Source of the DNA: Diplonema papillatum
Taxonomy: Eukaryota > Euglenozoa > Diplonemea > Diplonemida > Diplonemidae
NCBI GenBank assembly: GCA_030068145.1
Contig: JAPJBO010000012.1
Coordinates: 248,001 to 312,000, forward strand
DNA: 64,000 bases
Direction of reading: 5' to 3'
Shown here: piece after piece, positions 19,119 through 27,700 of the stretch
How the letters are laid out: each line of letters begins with the position of its first letter
How positions within the stretch are numbered: position 1 is the first letter of the stretch
Program-made: the position numbers and the translations under genes
Notes under the pieces: generated by a model
The model's database searches: none
Told to the model about the DNA's origin: nothing
Seen by the model: the letters and a program-made list of their open reading frames with translations, nothing else

Positions 19119-21012
19119 TAAGGATTGGGGGGTGCAACGGGCAATGTCAACGTCTGCTAAATTTGGAAGGGGGGGGGGGGGTCCTGTTTGGTGCACCTGG
19201 TGGCCGGGGACCCCCCCACCCTTTTTTCCGGGGACCCCCTTAAACGCGCTCTTTCGCGATGGATCTTTCCACTCCGTCCTCAGTTCGTCTGTGAGGCCTG
19301 AAATTTGACGTGCAAAACACAGGCTGAAACCGGGAAAATCTGCCCTTTCGTGGTTTTCTTGGTGCCGTTGTTTCGAAACTCTCTAAGTACGTTTCCCAGC
19401 GGATTTGCCTGAAAAACAGTTTTTGGGGGGTATTGGCATTTTGGGGAAAGCACATGGTAAATCGGCCAAATTTGCTCGAATTTTCACTTTTTGGGCCAAT
19501 TTTCCAGATTTTGGCTGATTTTTGAGTGCACTGCAGGAATCTTGGTTTTCGGGGAAACTGACTTTGCTGAAAAGTTTATAAGTACATTTCCCTGCCAAAA
19601 AAGTGCAGGAAAACATTTTGGTGGGGATTGACCTTTTTTTCCGCAAAAGTGGGTTTCGATTTCGAAAACGAGGAGAACGGATTCATCTGGAGGAAACGGA
19701 GTACCCACTCGGCACCGGGGGGTCTGGCAAACACCCCAAAAACAGCCCCCAAAACGACCCCCCCCCCCCCCAAAAGGGGGGTGCAACGTGCAACGGGGGC
19801 AACGTCCCTTAGTGCGCACCCTGGGGGGGGGGGGGGGGGGGGGTAGGTACCTATTGTATTTGACTACCTACAGTATTTGACCCCCCCCCCAGTAGTGCAA
19901 CGAATTGCCCGGTTCTGTATTATTCGGTCTATCAAGAGGGGATGGACTGGCCCAGAAGGAGGTCAATGAATGCAGAACTCGTTCGAGTAGCGCGTGTGGT
20001 TGCTCGTCCTGCGGAACTCAGAAGTTAGTTGCCGTACTACCTGTTGCTTGCACTCACTTTGCAAGAACGTATCGAGCGGATCAAGCAGAGCAAACAAGAG
20101 CGAATAGAGGCAAGTGAGCAACTCCCGCTTTGCATTCGTAGATAAAGATGAGAAAAGACATGCCGGAATCGTCTGGATCACCTGGTTGACCACGATGTTT
20201 TGGACGTCGATCTTGTACTTGCACAGTTCCTGCATGAGTCGCTCGGTTTCGTAGACCGGGAGGAATTCGGGGATGCACACGGGAACGAAGGTGGTCAGCT
20301 TGTTGTTTTGGAACTGCTCCTGCACTTTCTTCAGCGTCGCCGTGAATGTTTGCATCGTCCCCTTGACCTCGTCGGTGGTCATCCCTGTGTGCGACGACAC
20401 GAACGTACCAGCCTGCGCGAGGATTCCGCCGATGCCTTGCACGGACGTCAGCTTTTCAATGGTTTCGTTCAGCGTCTGCGGAAGGGAGAGCAACCGCAGG
20501 GTGTGCCCAGTCGGAGCGGTGTCGAAAATAGTGATGTCGTAGTTCAGTCGCTTCACCTCGTTCATAATGTGGACCAGCACGCTCACTTCGTCAATGCCGG
20601 GCAGGCCGGTCAGTGCGTCTTTGATGGCAGAGACCGCCCCGGCGAGCCCTTGGTCCGTCGTCGAGTCGGCATTGAATTTGTTGAAAATGTTGTTTGTGAG
20701 GAGCTTGACACCCTGCGGGTCGATTTCCATGGCATCGAGCCCTGGAACGTCGTTCACCGGCGAGGGGTCTCTGCTGAACTTCTGGTTGAAGGCGTCGCTT
20801 ACGTTGTGGGCGGGGTCGGTCGACACTAGCAGCACCCTTCGCTGCCTCTGGGACCCGCTTTCCTTGTCCTTAATCGGCGTGTCGGCAAACTTCACCGCCA
20901 GGCTGCAGCTCGTCGTGGTCTTCCCAACGCCGCCTTTCCCGCCCACGAAGATCCACTGCAACGTGTCGGCTTCCAGCAGGTTGCCGAGCGTCGGTTCGAG
21001 ATCGTCGGACAT
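14999..21012 (-). CDS. GET3: GET3/ASNA1 ATPase (tail-anchored protein targeting), last exon not located
   Basis: GET3 is the cytosolic ATPase that delivers tail-anchored membrane proteins to the ER. Exon 1 (21012-20182, 277 codons) starts MSDDLEPTLGN. It holds the deviant Walker A GGKGGVGKTT (residues 24-33), switch I STDPAHNVSDAF (64-75) and the A-loop DTAPTGHTLR (164-173), and ends KIDVQNIVVNQ. The donor is CAG|GTGATC at 20181. Exon 2 (15169-14999) reads GEQPHPLLEARKRIQGKYLEQ and then FHVVKMPLLTNEVRG; both are family hallmarks. The junction is phase 0. The exon ends KYLAE before GTAACC, and the short C-terminal exon is not identified; 334 residues are covered against the usual 340-350. The family's CXXC zinc motif just before EAR is absent (HPLL instead). 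The 5-kb intron contains a 4.4-kb transposon, and the acceptor region exists in three copies. Confidence 0.88.
15150..15375 (-). repeat. Tandem duplicated 3' splice site of GET3 exon 2
   Basis: On the minus strand the start of exon 2 (after AG at 15171-15170) is repeated about 125 nt upstream (AG at 15296-15295), together with the intron tail CAGAAG..TTGACCGTC. A third copy of the exon start, with a different intron tail ending CTAACTTCTGAGTTCCGCAG, is at 20009. Copies two and three read DEQPHAPLEG and DEQPHALLER before losing homology. Confidence 0.7.
17060..17995 (+). pseudogene. Decayed DDE_1 (pogo-like) transposase, catalytic and C-terminal part
   Basis: Segments in different plus-strand frames line up in the usual order. 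VEPRVRACTAGNEKRNMTAI and DPLVVWQG (17430-17590) resemble the core strand block k.r...mTv.l....G..dPlvv..G. HDINVHYSIPVVKEARSRGW and LVFIVPPNT (17640-17730) resemble the second catalytic region ending in PPn.T. LTRGEVCKWLADSYLAI plus IDSAFKSA (17785-17870) resemble the C-terminal helix pair of pogo/DDE_1 enzymes. At least two frameshifts and a stop separate them. This is the presumed former transposase of the surrounding element. Confidence 0.55.
18363..18875 (+). repeat. Dispersed repeat R1, full-length copy
   Basis: About 512 bp from GGGGGGAAAATGTTTCTTGG to GGGAAACGAAGTTT. By eye it is identical to the copy at 61531-62042. It contains a 106-residue ORF on the plus strand (18535-18855) present in both copies; I find no known motif in it. 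It is nested in the GET3-intron transposon. Confidence 0.85.
18985..19066 (+). repeat. Dispersed repeat R1, 5' fragment
   Basis: The first 80 or so bases of R1 (to TTAACCGCGGATTTAG), then cut by a G-run. Its 5' end coincides with that of the full-length copies, which suggests a true element boundary there. Confidence 0.7.
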
Positions 21013-21082
21013 CTTTTATTTTTTCACACCACGCCCGGCACCTGTCCACCTGCGATAATCGAGAGGAATAGAGGGCCGCCAA

Positions 21083-21888
21083 TCAAAGTCACCGGCTGAT
21101 CGCTATGAACGCTTACGCCCGCCACTAAACCCAGATTTTACCTGTGTTTCGCAAACCCAGAAGACGCCAGCTCCAATTCTTGTACTACGTCTCGCCTATG
21201 GTTACGTGCGCAATTGGTATCCGTCAGAAAGAGCGAAAAAGGGGAAAGATTGCAAGACTCTCCTCTCCTGCTGTCGGAGATTAAGTGAGCATGAGGGGCT
21301 GGCCGACTCATCATGATGCACGTAGTTCTGCTTCTCATGTTTCGCTCTCGTGGTTACTAGATCGATCCAGTTTGTGGGTTCTTTGGCGGGATCGTCAGCT
21401 TCGTTTTGGCTACTTTGGTTTCACTAATATTGCCTTCGTTGGTTCGAAAAGGGGGAGTAGGGCTCGCAACCAACCGCCACGAGGCACTACTCGGCGGGCG
21501 GGTGGAATGGTTGTATGCTCAACACCGCTCTGGTCCCATCTGCACCGTGTTTCGGTCCTTTAAGACACAGACAGGTCTGAGTGTCTGGACAGGATCGCGG
21601 TGTGAGTCTTGCTAGCTCGTACTGGCTTCATACTGGATGGTTTCGTTTCAATGGCGTCGATGTACGTCTGCGCAATCACATATGACCAACGTCTGACATT
21701 CTGTCATTGAACGGAGGACTACATTTTGGTACCCTGTACGGCGACAGCGTGTGCCCATGGGCTTGCAACCCCATGTCTCGTCGCACCGACTGCAGAACGG
21801 CGTGCGGTCAATACCAGATGGGCAGGCGTCGACGTCGAGAGGTCGGAAAACCACCGACCTTGCTTACCTGAAGGCAGTGTGGTGTCAT
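21083..21888. other. Intergenic stretch with dispersed repeats
   Basis: No gene seen. It holds a partial R2 (21105-21152) and an R7 copy (21500-21600, CTCAACACCGCTCTGGTCCC) shared with 18050-18165 and 38268-38390. Confidence 0.55.
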
Positions 21889-23751
21889 TCAGAATTGCTT
21901 CTGTAAGCTTCTGTACACCGCGCTCTGTAGCTTTGCACGTGTGCGGCATCTGCGTTTCCGCTTCCGTGCTACGGTACACGAGCGCTGGTGACGAGCAGCC
22001 GCCAGCATCCTGTCCATCGGCCGGCGACTCGCACGTCCTGTGGCCACCAAGCTGAGAACTGCTTGCAAATTGCCAACTTCCTCGGCCAACGTGATCGGCA
22101 ACACACCACCGCCATCGGGAATGGTTGATAAAGCACCGTGCTCGACTAGAACCTCGATCACTTGATGGTGCCCTTTTGCAGCAGCCACGCCGAGTGCGAC
22201 CACGGTGTCTTCCGCCTCGTCTAGCACCGTCTCGTACCCCGATTCGTTGTCCTCTTCGGAGGGAACCCGCAGCCTCCCGTAAAACCGCGACCTTCCTTTA
22301 CTGACCCTGTTCACGTCGGCCCCCGCTGCCAGCAGCAGCCGGACGATGTGTTCGTTCCCCTGGGCGGATGCCATGGCAAGAGGGGTCACCCCGGCACGGT
22401 CCGGACAGTTCGCCGCAGCGCCGGCGTCGAGCAGGCGTTGCACGGCGGCGAGCTCGCCGCCTCCGCACGCGTTGGTCAACGGCGTCCGGCCGTGATAGCT
22501 GGATTCATTAGGATCCGCTCCAGCTTCGAGGAGCATCGACACTAATTCCTCTCCGTCAGCCATCGCCAGCGGGGCCAGTTTGCGAGGGTTCGCGCCGTCT
22601 TCAAGAAGAGCAGCCACCATCGCCAGATCCTTTTTCACGCAAGCAAAGGTCAGCGGTGTAACTTGTGTGATCCCGTCATCGACGAGAACGTTGACATCCG
22701 CGCCTGCCCAACTAAGAAGCGAAACCACGTCGACCTGCCCTTGGAAACATGCTCCGAGCAAGGGTGTGACGCCACCGTTGTCACGGCACTCCAGGGACGG
22801 CTTACGCTTGAGAAGCTCCTTGACCACACCCACCCGTCCAGCCCCCGCCGCCAAGTAGAGGGCCGTGCATTCGTTTTCATCCCGAATCTCCGGATCAGCG
22901 CCGGCTTGCAACAGCACGAATGCGAACTCGGTGAACCCAGCGAGGCACGCCTCGTGCAGCGGCGTCCGGTTTTGCCGGCTGCAAGCGTTAACCGGGGCGC
23001 CGGCAGCCAAGAGCATTCTTGCTGGCTCAACACCCTTCGTGTAGGCGGCCCCGTGCAGTGCGGTGAGCTCGTATTGGTCCCTGTGGTTCACGTTTGCCCC
23101 GGCTTCGAGCAGCGTTGCAATAACGGGTACGTGCCCTGCCCAGACTGCGTGGAAGAGTGACGTTCGGTTCTCTATGTTCGCAGCTTCCAACCTGGCCCCT
23201 GCCTGAAGGAGGAGACTGACGGTGCGGACGTGTCCGCTGTGCGATGCTTCTTGCAGAGCGGTGGTCGCGTTCTTGATCGTCACACTGTCTACATCGCTAC
23301 CCGCCTCAAGCAACAAAGAAACCACCTCCGGACAATCAGAACCCCCCTGCGAGGCGGCAATCAGAGGGGTTGCACCCAAGGTAGAAGGTTCAAGTGTAGC
23401 CCCTGACCGGAGCAGCAACTCGACCGTATCCCTGTGCTTGTACATGGCCGCTGCGAACAACACACTGCAACCATTGCAGTTCTTGTGCCTAACGTTCGCC
23501 CCGCGCTCGATCAGGCATTGAACGAGGCCGGCGTTCCCACGTCGAGCGGCAACGTGCAACGCTGTGCACTCTTTGACGTCTGTCCCCTCCAGATCAGCGC
23601 CGTGCACCAGAAGCTTGATGACCACGCCAAGGTGCCCTCTGTCGGCGGCAAGGACCAGGGGTCTGTCGTAGTTTTTCACACGCATATTCCAGACTGCTTC
23701 GTGGATTTCCTGTAGTTGTTCATCTGCCGCGAGGAAGCCAGTACCATTCAT
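21889..23751 (-). CDS. Ankyrin-repeat protein, 620 residues, single exon
   Basis: Starts at ATG 23751 (MNGTGFLAADEQLQEI) and ends SVYRSLQKQF-stop. From about residue 35 to 580 it is a near-continuous ankyrin solenoid, roughly 15 repeats of about 33 residues with the usual signatures (RTPLHEACLAGFTEFAFVLL, TPLTNACGGGELAAVQRLL, LLLEAGADPN). One insert, around residues 490-515 (SKGRSRFYGRLRVPSEEDNE), is charged and probably a loop. The C-terminus is strongly basic (ARKRKRRCRTRAKLQ), possibly a nuclear or nucleic-acid-binding tail. No kinase, F-box, death or membrane domain is visible. Ankyrin repeats bind partner proteins; the partner here is unknown. A damaged paralogue lies directly upstream in the same orientation. 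Confidence 0.85.
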   Translation of the reverse strand: MNGTGFLAADEQLQEIHEAVWNMRVKNYDRPLVLAADRGHLGVVIKLLVHGADLEGTDVKECTALHVAARRGNAGLVQCLIERGANVRHKNCNGCSVLFAAAMYKHRDTVELLLRSGATLEPSTLGATPLIAASQGGSDCPEVVSLLLEAGSDVDSVTIKNATTALQEASHSGHVRTVSLLLQAGARLEAANIENRTSLFHAVWAGHVPVIATLLEAGANVNHRDQYELTALHGAAYTKGVEPARMLLAAGAPVNACSRQNRTPLHEACLAGFTEFAFVLLQAGADPEIRDENECTALYLAAGAGRVGVVKELLKRKPSLECRDNGGVTPLLGACFQGQVDVVSLLSWAGADVNVLVDDGITQVTPLTFACVKKDLAMVAALLEDGANPRKLAPLAMADGEELVSMLLEAGADPNESSYHGRTPLTNACGGGELAAVQRLLDAGAAANCPDRAGVTPLAMASAQGNEHIVRLLLAAGADVNRVSKGRSRFYGRLRVPSEEDNESGYETVLDEAEDTVVALGVAAAKGHHQVIEVLVEHGALSTIPDGGGVLPITLAEEVGNLQAVLSLVATGRASRRPMDRMLAAARHQRSCTVARKRKRRCRTRAKLQSAVYRSLQKQF

Positions 23752-24434
23752 GAATGGTGTGATCCGGTGACCTTACTTGGGTGTGCAAGAGGTGTTCGTG
23801 GGAATATACTAAAAACTGAGCTTTCTGTTTGCTCTTTTTCTTGTCTCCCGAAAAAAGATGCTGACCCATCTGTCTTCTGTAATCTGGGTTCGGTTCTGGA
23901 TTCGGTTTCCTATCCGAGGCTGGTTCGCCTTGAGGCCCTCCGAAATCCGCAGGCTGCAGGGTATGCCTCAACAAGTGGGGTCAACCCCAGCACGGTTCCG
24001 GACAATTCGCCGCAGCGCCGGCGTCGAATAGGCGTTGCATGGCGGCGAGCTCGCCGCCTCCGCACGCGTTGGTCAACGGCGCGGCCGTGATAGCTGGATT
24101 CATTAGGACCCGCTGCGGCTTCGAGGAGCATCGACACTAATTCTTCTCCGTCATCCATCGCAGTTTGCGAGGGTTCGCGCCGTCGTCAAGAAGAGCAGTC
24201 ACCATCGCCAGATCAGTTTTCATGCAAGCAAAGGCCAGCGGTCGTGTAGCGAGTCAATACCCAAGATAGTACGGTTTTTCTTAGAGTTGATCAAGATAGT
24301 ACATGTTTCGAGACTGGAGGTCCTATGAACATGCAATGTGAATAGCCTCTATTCGAGCCAACCCCACTTTTAAAAGTGTATTGTTTTTGAACTAGATAAT
24401 AGCGCGGAGCTGGCTTTTTCTCCCCCTGGGAAAA

Positions 24435-24506
24435 TGTATATGGGTGGCAGAGTGAGCGGGTGTCGGCCTTCAGGCCGGTGTGTCCGGGTTCAAACCCCGC
24501 CCATGA
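24435..24506 (+). other. tRNA-like sequence (probable pseudo-tRNA or SINE head)
   Basis: TGGCAGAGTGAGCGG (A-box-like) and GGGTTCAAACCCC (B-box-like) are spaced as in a tRNA. Flanks TATGGG and CCCATG can pair as an acceptor stem. The D stem does not form and the anticodon region is GGCC-TTCA-GGCC, too tight for a 7-nt loop. So I do not call a functional tRNA. Confidence 0.4.
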
Positions 24507-24689
24507 CACTTTTCCGGTCGAAGATTATTTCGAGGTTTGCTGTCGTTTCGGGGCCTGATGTGCCCGAAATTTGCGTTTTTTGCGGAGTTTCTCAGCCCCC
24601 CGGAGAAATACCGGAGGGGGGGGCGGCGGGAAAAGGCTGCCCCAGGGCGGCCCCCCCCCGTGCTGGGCCCCGGGTACGAGGCCAAACTT

Positions 24690-25215
24690 TACACCCGAAC
24701 TTAGCTTCGCCCGGACTTTGTTTCGCCCGAACTTAGCTTCACCCGAGCTTTGCTTCGCCCGAACTTTGCTTCACCTAACTTTGCTCACCCGAACTTTGTT
24801 TCGCCCGAACTTTGTTTCGCCCGAACTTTGTTTCGCCCGAACTTAGCTTCACCAGAACTTTGCTTCACCCGAACTTAGCTTCGCCCGAACTTTGCTTCAC
24901 CAGAACTTAGCTTCGCCCGAACTTTGCTTCACCCGAACTTAGCTTCGCCGAACTTTGTTTCGCCCGATCTTAGCTTCACCAGAACGTCCGAACTTTGCTT
25001 CACCGAGAACTTAGCTTCGCCCGGACTTTGTTTCGCCCGAACTTAGCTTCACCTTCGCCCGAACTTTGCTTCACCAGAACTTTGCTCACCCGAACTTAGC
25101 TTCGCCCGAACTTTGCTTCGCCCGAACTTTGTTTCGCCCGAACTTTGCTTCACCAGAACTTAGCATTTCCCGAACTTAGCTTCGCCCGAACTTTGCTGTT
25201 CCCCGAACTTTAACT
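24690..25215. repeat. Degenerate 16-bp tandem array
   Basis: Units of the type CGCCCGAACTTTGCTT with variants (TTAGCTTC, CACCAGAACT) repeat about 30 times. It is part of the hAT-like element. Confidence 0.85.
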
Positions 25216-25249
25216 GCTGCCTCCAGTCTCGCCACGCGCCGGCCTTAGC

Positions 25250-25460
25250 CGAGCGCACGTACTTCCTTAGAGTTGCCCATTATAGTACATCCCAAGATAG
25301 TACGGTTTTTCTTAGAGTTGATCAAGATAGTACATGTTTCCTTAGAGTTGATCAAGATAGTACATCTTTCCTTAGAGTTAATCAAGATAGTACATTTTTC
25401 CTTAGAGTTGATCAAGATAGTACATGTTTCCTTAGAGTTGTCCATTATAGTACGTTTTGC
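25250..25460. repeat. 30-bp tandem units, inverted copies at 26290-26425
   Basis: CCTTAGAGTTGATCAAGATA followed by GTACATGTTT repeats about six times here. The reverse-complement units (ACTATAATGGGCAACTCTAA) occur four to five times at 26290-26425, and one to two units lie at 24265-24330. They extend the terminal inverted repeats of the hAT-like element. Confidence 0.85.
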
Positions 25461-25805
25461 TCTGGCACGGTCTCTTATCCTGTTCTGTTCTGTCTGTGGG
25501 GCGGAACGAAGCCCGGGTAAAACGAGGCTGGGATAAGGTCCAAAACAGTACGTTTCCCGAGTTTGTGCCCAAAACAGCACCTTTTCCTGTTTGTGCCCAA
25601 AAGAGTACTTTGTTCCAACTTGAGTGCGGGTCCAAGTTGTGTCCAAGTTTCTGCAGAACAGGTTCGGTTAGGAAATCCAGACTCTCATCAAATCAAGGAC
25701 CAAAATGGCAAGGTTTGCTGCCATGCCGATCAAAAACTGAAACACAACAGGCATCAATTCCCCTCAGCCGGGTTTTCCTCGCGTCCAGCACGGTGCACCG
25801 CGTCG

Positions 25806-26104
25806 TGGGACCCAAGTTGGGGACCCAAGTTGGGGACCCAAGTTGGGGACCCAAGTTTGGGACCCAAGTTTGGGACCCAAGTTTGGGACCCAAGTTTGGG
25901 ACCCAAGTTTGGGACCCAAGTTTGGGACCCAAGTTTGGGACCCAAGTTTGGGACCCAAGTTTGGGACCCAAGTTTGGGACCCAAGTTTGGGACCCAAGTT
26001 TGGGACTCAAGTTTGGGACCCAAGTTTGGGACCCAAGTTTGGGACCCAAATTTGGGACCCAAGTTTGGGACCCAAGTTTGGGACCCAAGTTTGGAACTCA
26101 AGTT
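25806..26104. repeat. 13-bp tandem array (GGGACCCAAGTTT)
   Basis: About 22 nearly perfect copies; the first few carry an extra G or T-to-G change. Thirteen is not a multiple of 3, so 13-residue repeats appear in several frames; none is a gene. Confidence 0.9.
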
Positions 26105-27334
26105 TTGGGCACAAACTCAGGTCCGAGTCAGGAAACCGTACTCTTTTGGTATTTCACCCAACCAGCAGCCCTTGCCTGGGCCACGGCTGGGGAAAGGGGG
26201 GTCTCTAAAAAACGAAGAAAAAGCAAAAACTACGGTTTCTGTGCATTTTTCTTGCATTTCTGGGGGCCTTCCAGGAGTTTCAAGTGTGTGTACTATAATG
26301 GGCAACTCTAAGGAAACATGTGCTATAATGGGCAACTCTAAGGAAACATGTACTATCTTGGGTAACTCTAAGAGGTATGTACTATAATGGGTAACTCTAA
26401 GAAAGTGTGTACTATAATGGGAAATGACCCGTCGTGTACCCCGTCGTCGATGAGAACGTTGACATCCGCGCCTGCCTGACAAAGAAGCGAAACCACGTCG
26501 ACCTGCCCTTGTAAACGTGCTCTGAGCAAGGGTGTGACACCACCGTTGTCACGGCACTCCAGGGACGGCTTACGCTTGAGAAGCTCCTTGACCACACCCA
26601 CCCGTCCAGCCCCCGCCGCCAAGTAGAGGGCCGTGCATTCGTTTTCATCCCAAATCTCCGGATCAGCGCCGGCTTGCAACAGCACGAATGCGAGCTCGGT
26701 GAACCCAGCGAGGCACGCCTCGTGCAGCGGCGTCCGGTTTTGCCGGCTGCAAGCGCTAACTGGGGCGCCAGCAGCCAAGAGCATTTCTGCTGGCTCCACA
26801 CCATTCCTGCAAGCGGCCAGGTGCAGGGGGGTGAGCTCGTATTGGTCCCTGTGGTTCACGTTTGCCCCGGCTTCGAGCAACGTTGCAATAACGGGTACGT
26901 GCCCTGCCCAGACTGCGTGGAAGAGTGACGTTCGGTTCTCTATGTTCGCAGCTTCCAACCCGGCTCCTGCCTGAAGGAGGAGACTGACGGTGCGGACGTG
27001 TCCGCAGTCCGATGCTTCGTGCAGAGCGGTGGTTGCGGTCTTGATTGTCACACTGCCTACATCGCTACCCGCCTCAAGCAACAAAGAAACCATCTCTAGA
27101 CATTCATCGTCCATCATCGAGGCGGCAATCAGAGGGGTTGCACCCAAGGTAGAAGGTTCTAGTGTAGCCCCTGACCGGAGCAGCAACTCGGCCGTACCCC
27201 TGTGTCCGCACATGGCCGTTGCAAACAACACACTACAACCCCTGCAGTTCTTGTGCCTAACGTTGGCCCCACGCTCGCTTAGACATTGAACGAGGCCGGC
27301 ATTCCCACGTCGAGCGGCAACGTGCAACGCTGTG

Positions 27335-27458
27335 GACTTGTTTGCGATAACCAGTAACCACCTTAGTGAGCATACTTGTTACAGCTAAAAAGGAACGTTG
27401 GCAGCGGTTTAACCTGAACGCGTACAGGTCAAATCGCACAAACAAAACCCCTCAAGTC
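27335..27458. mobile_element. 124-bp MITE in the ankyrin pseudogene
   Basis: Ends GACTTGTTTGCGA and the complement of GACTTGAGGGGTTTTG with a following TTTGTGCGA form an imperfect inverted repeat. The intact paralogue has only about 16 unrelated bases at this position. No coding capacity. Confidence 0.55.
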
Positions 27459-27700
27459 CCCTCCAGATCAGCGCCGTGCACCAGAAGCTTGATGACCACG
27501 CCAAGGTGCCCTCTGCCAGCGGCGAGGACCAGGGGAGTGTCGTTCTCTTTCATAAGCATTCCAGACTGCTTCGTGGATTCTTTGAGTTCCTGTCGTTGTT
27601 CATCTGCCGCGAGGAAGCCGGTACGGGATCCATAAATCAAGTCGGTGATCCCTGAAACGCGTGCCGAACTACGAGCGCTTACCGGAAGGGCGAAACCCGA

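Larger units (their letters stand above)
15471..19892. mobile_element. 4.4-kb TIR transposon with TA target duplication in the GET3 intron
   Basis: The left end CTGGGGGGGGTCAAA (15471) and the right end, complementary to it and ending CCCCAG at 19892, are both flanked by TA (15469-15470, 19893-19894). Next to the ends lie TATTGTATTTGCTGGG (left) and GTATTTGACTACC (right). Inside are a block shared with the element at 32230-32862, many long G or C runs, a decayed DDE transposase on the plus strand, and a nested R1 copy (18363-18875) plus an R1 fragment. TA duplication and transposase type agree with the pogo/Tc1 group. Confidence 0.7.
24249..26430. mobile_element. hAT-like non-autonomous element, 8-bp target duplication
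   Basis: GTCGTGTA occurs at both borders (24241-24248 and 26431-26438), inside sequence that is continuous in the intact ankyrin gene. The ends are imperfect inverted repeats: left GAGTCAATACCCAAGATAGT, right end the complement of GGGTCATTTCCCATTATAGT. An 8-bp duplication is typical of hAT elements. The interior is non-coding tandem repeats: a 16-mer array, 30-bp units in inverted orientation near the two sides, and a 13-mer array, plus a tRNA-like sequence. No transposase is seen. Confidence 0.7.
23955..27640 (-). pseudogene. Ankyrin-repeat paralogue destroyed by two insertions
   Basis: Piece 1 (27640-27459) begins with in-frame SRTGFLAADEQRQELKEST and matches the N-terminus of the intact gene. 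A 124-bp MITE interrupts it. Piece 2 (27327 to about 26440) covers the following ankyrin repeats almost without gaps and reads to DVNVLIDDG. A 2.2-kb hAT-like element follows. Piece 3 (about 24240-23955) carries AMDDGEELVSMLLEAAAGPN, frameshifts, and loses homology before the last repeats. Protein similarity to the intact copy is high in piece 2, so duplication is fairly recent. The C-terminal repeats and basic tail are missing. Confidence 0.8.

Noticed and set aside
19963-20181. GET3 exon 1 read-through to the stop at 19963
   Set aside because: After VVNQ the read-through loses family similarity, whereas 15169-14999 supplies the missing conserved segment in phase.
24435-24506. Functional tRNA gene
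   Set aside because: No D stem and an unworkable anticodon arm; kept only as tRNA-like.
25457-26387. 274-284-codon ORFs with GPKFGTQVWDPSL repeats
   Set aside because: A 13-bp array read in all frames inside a transposon.
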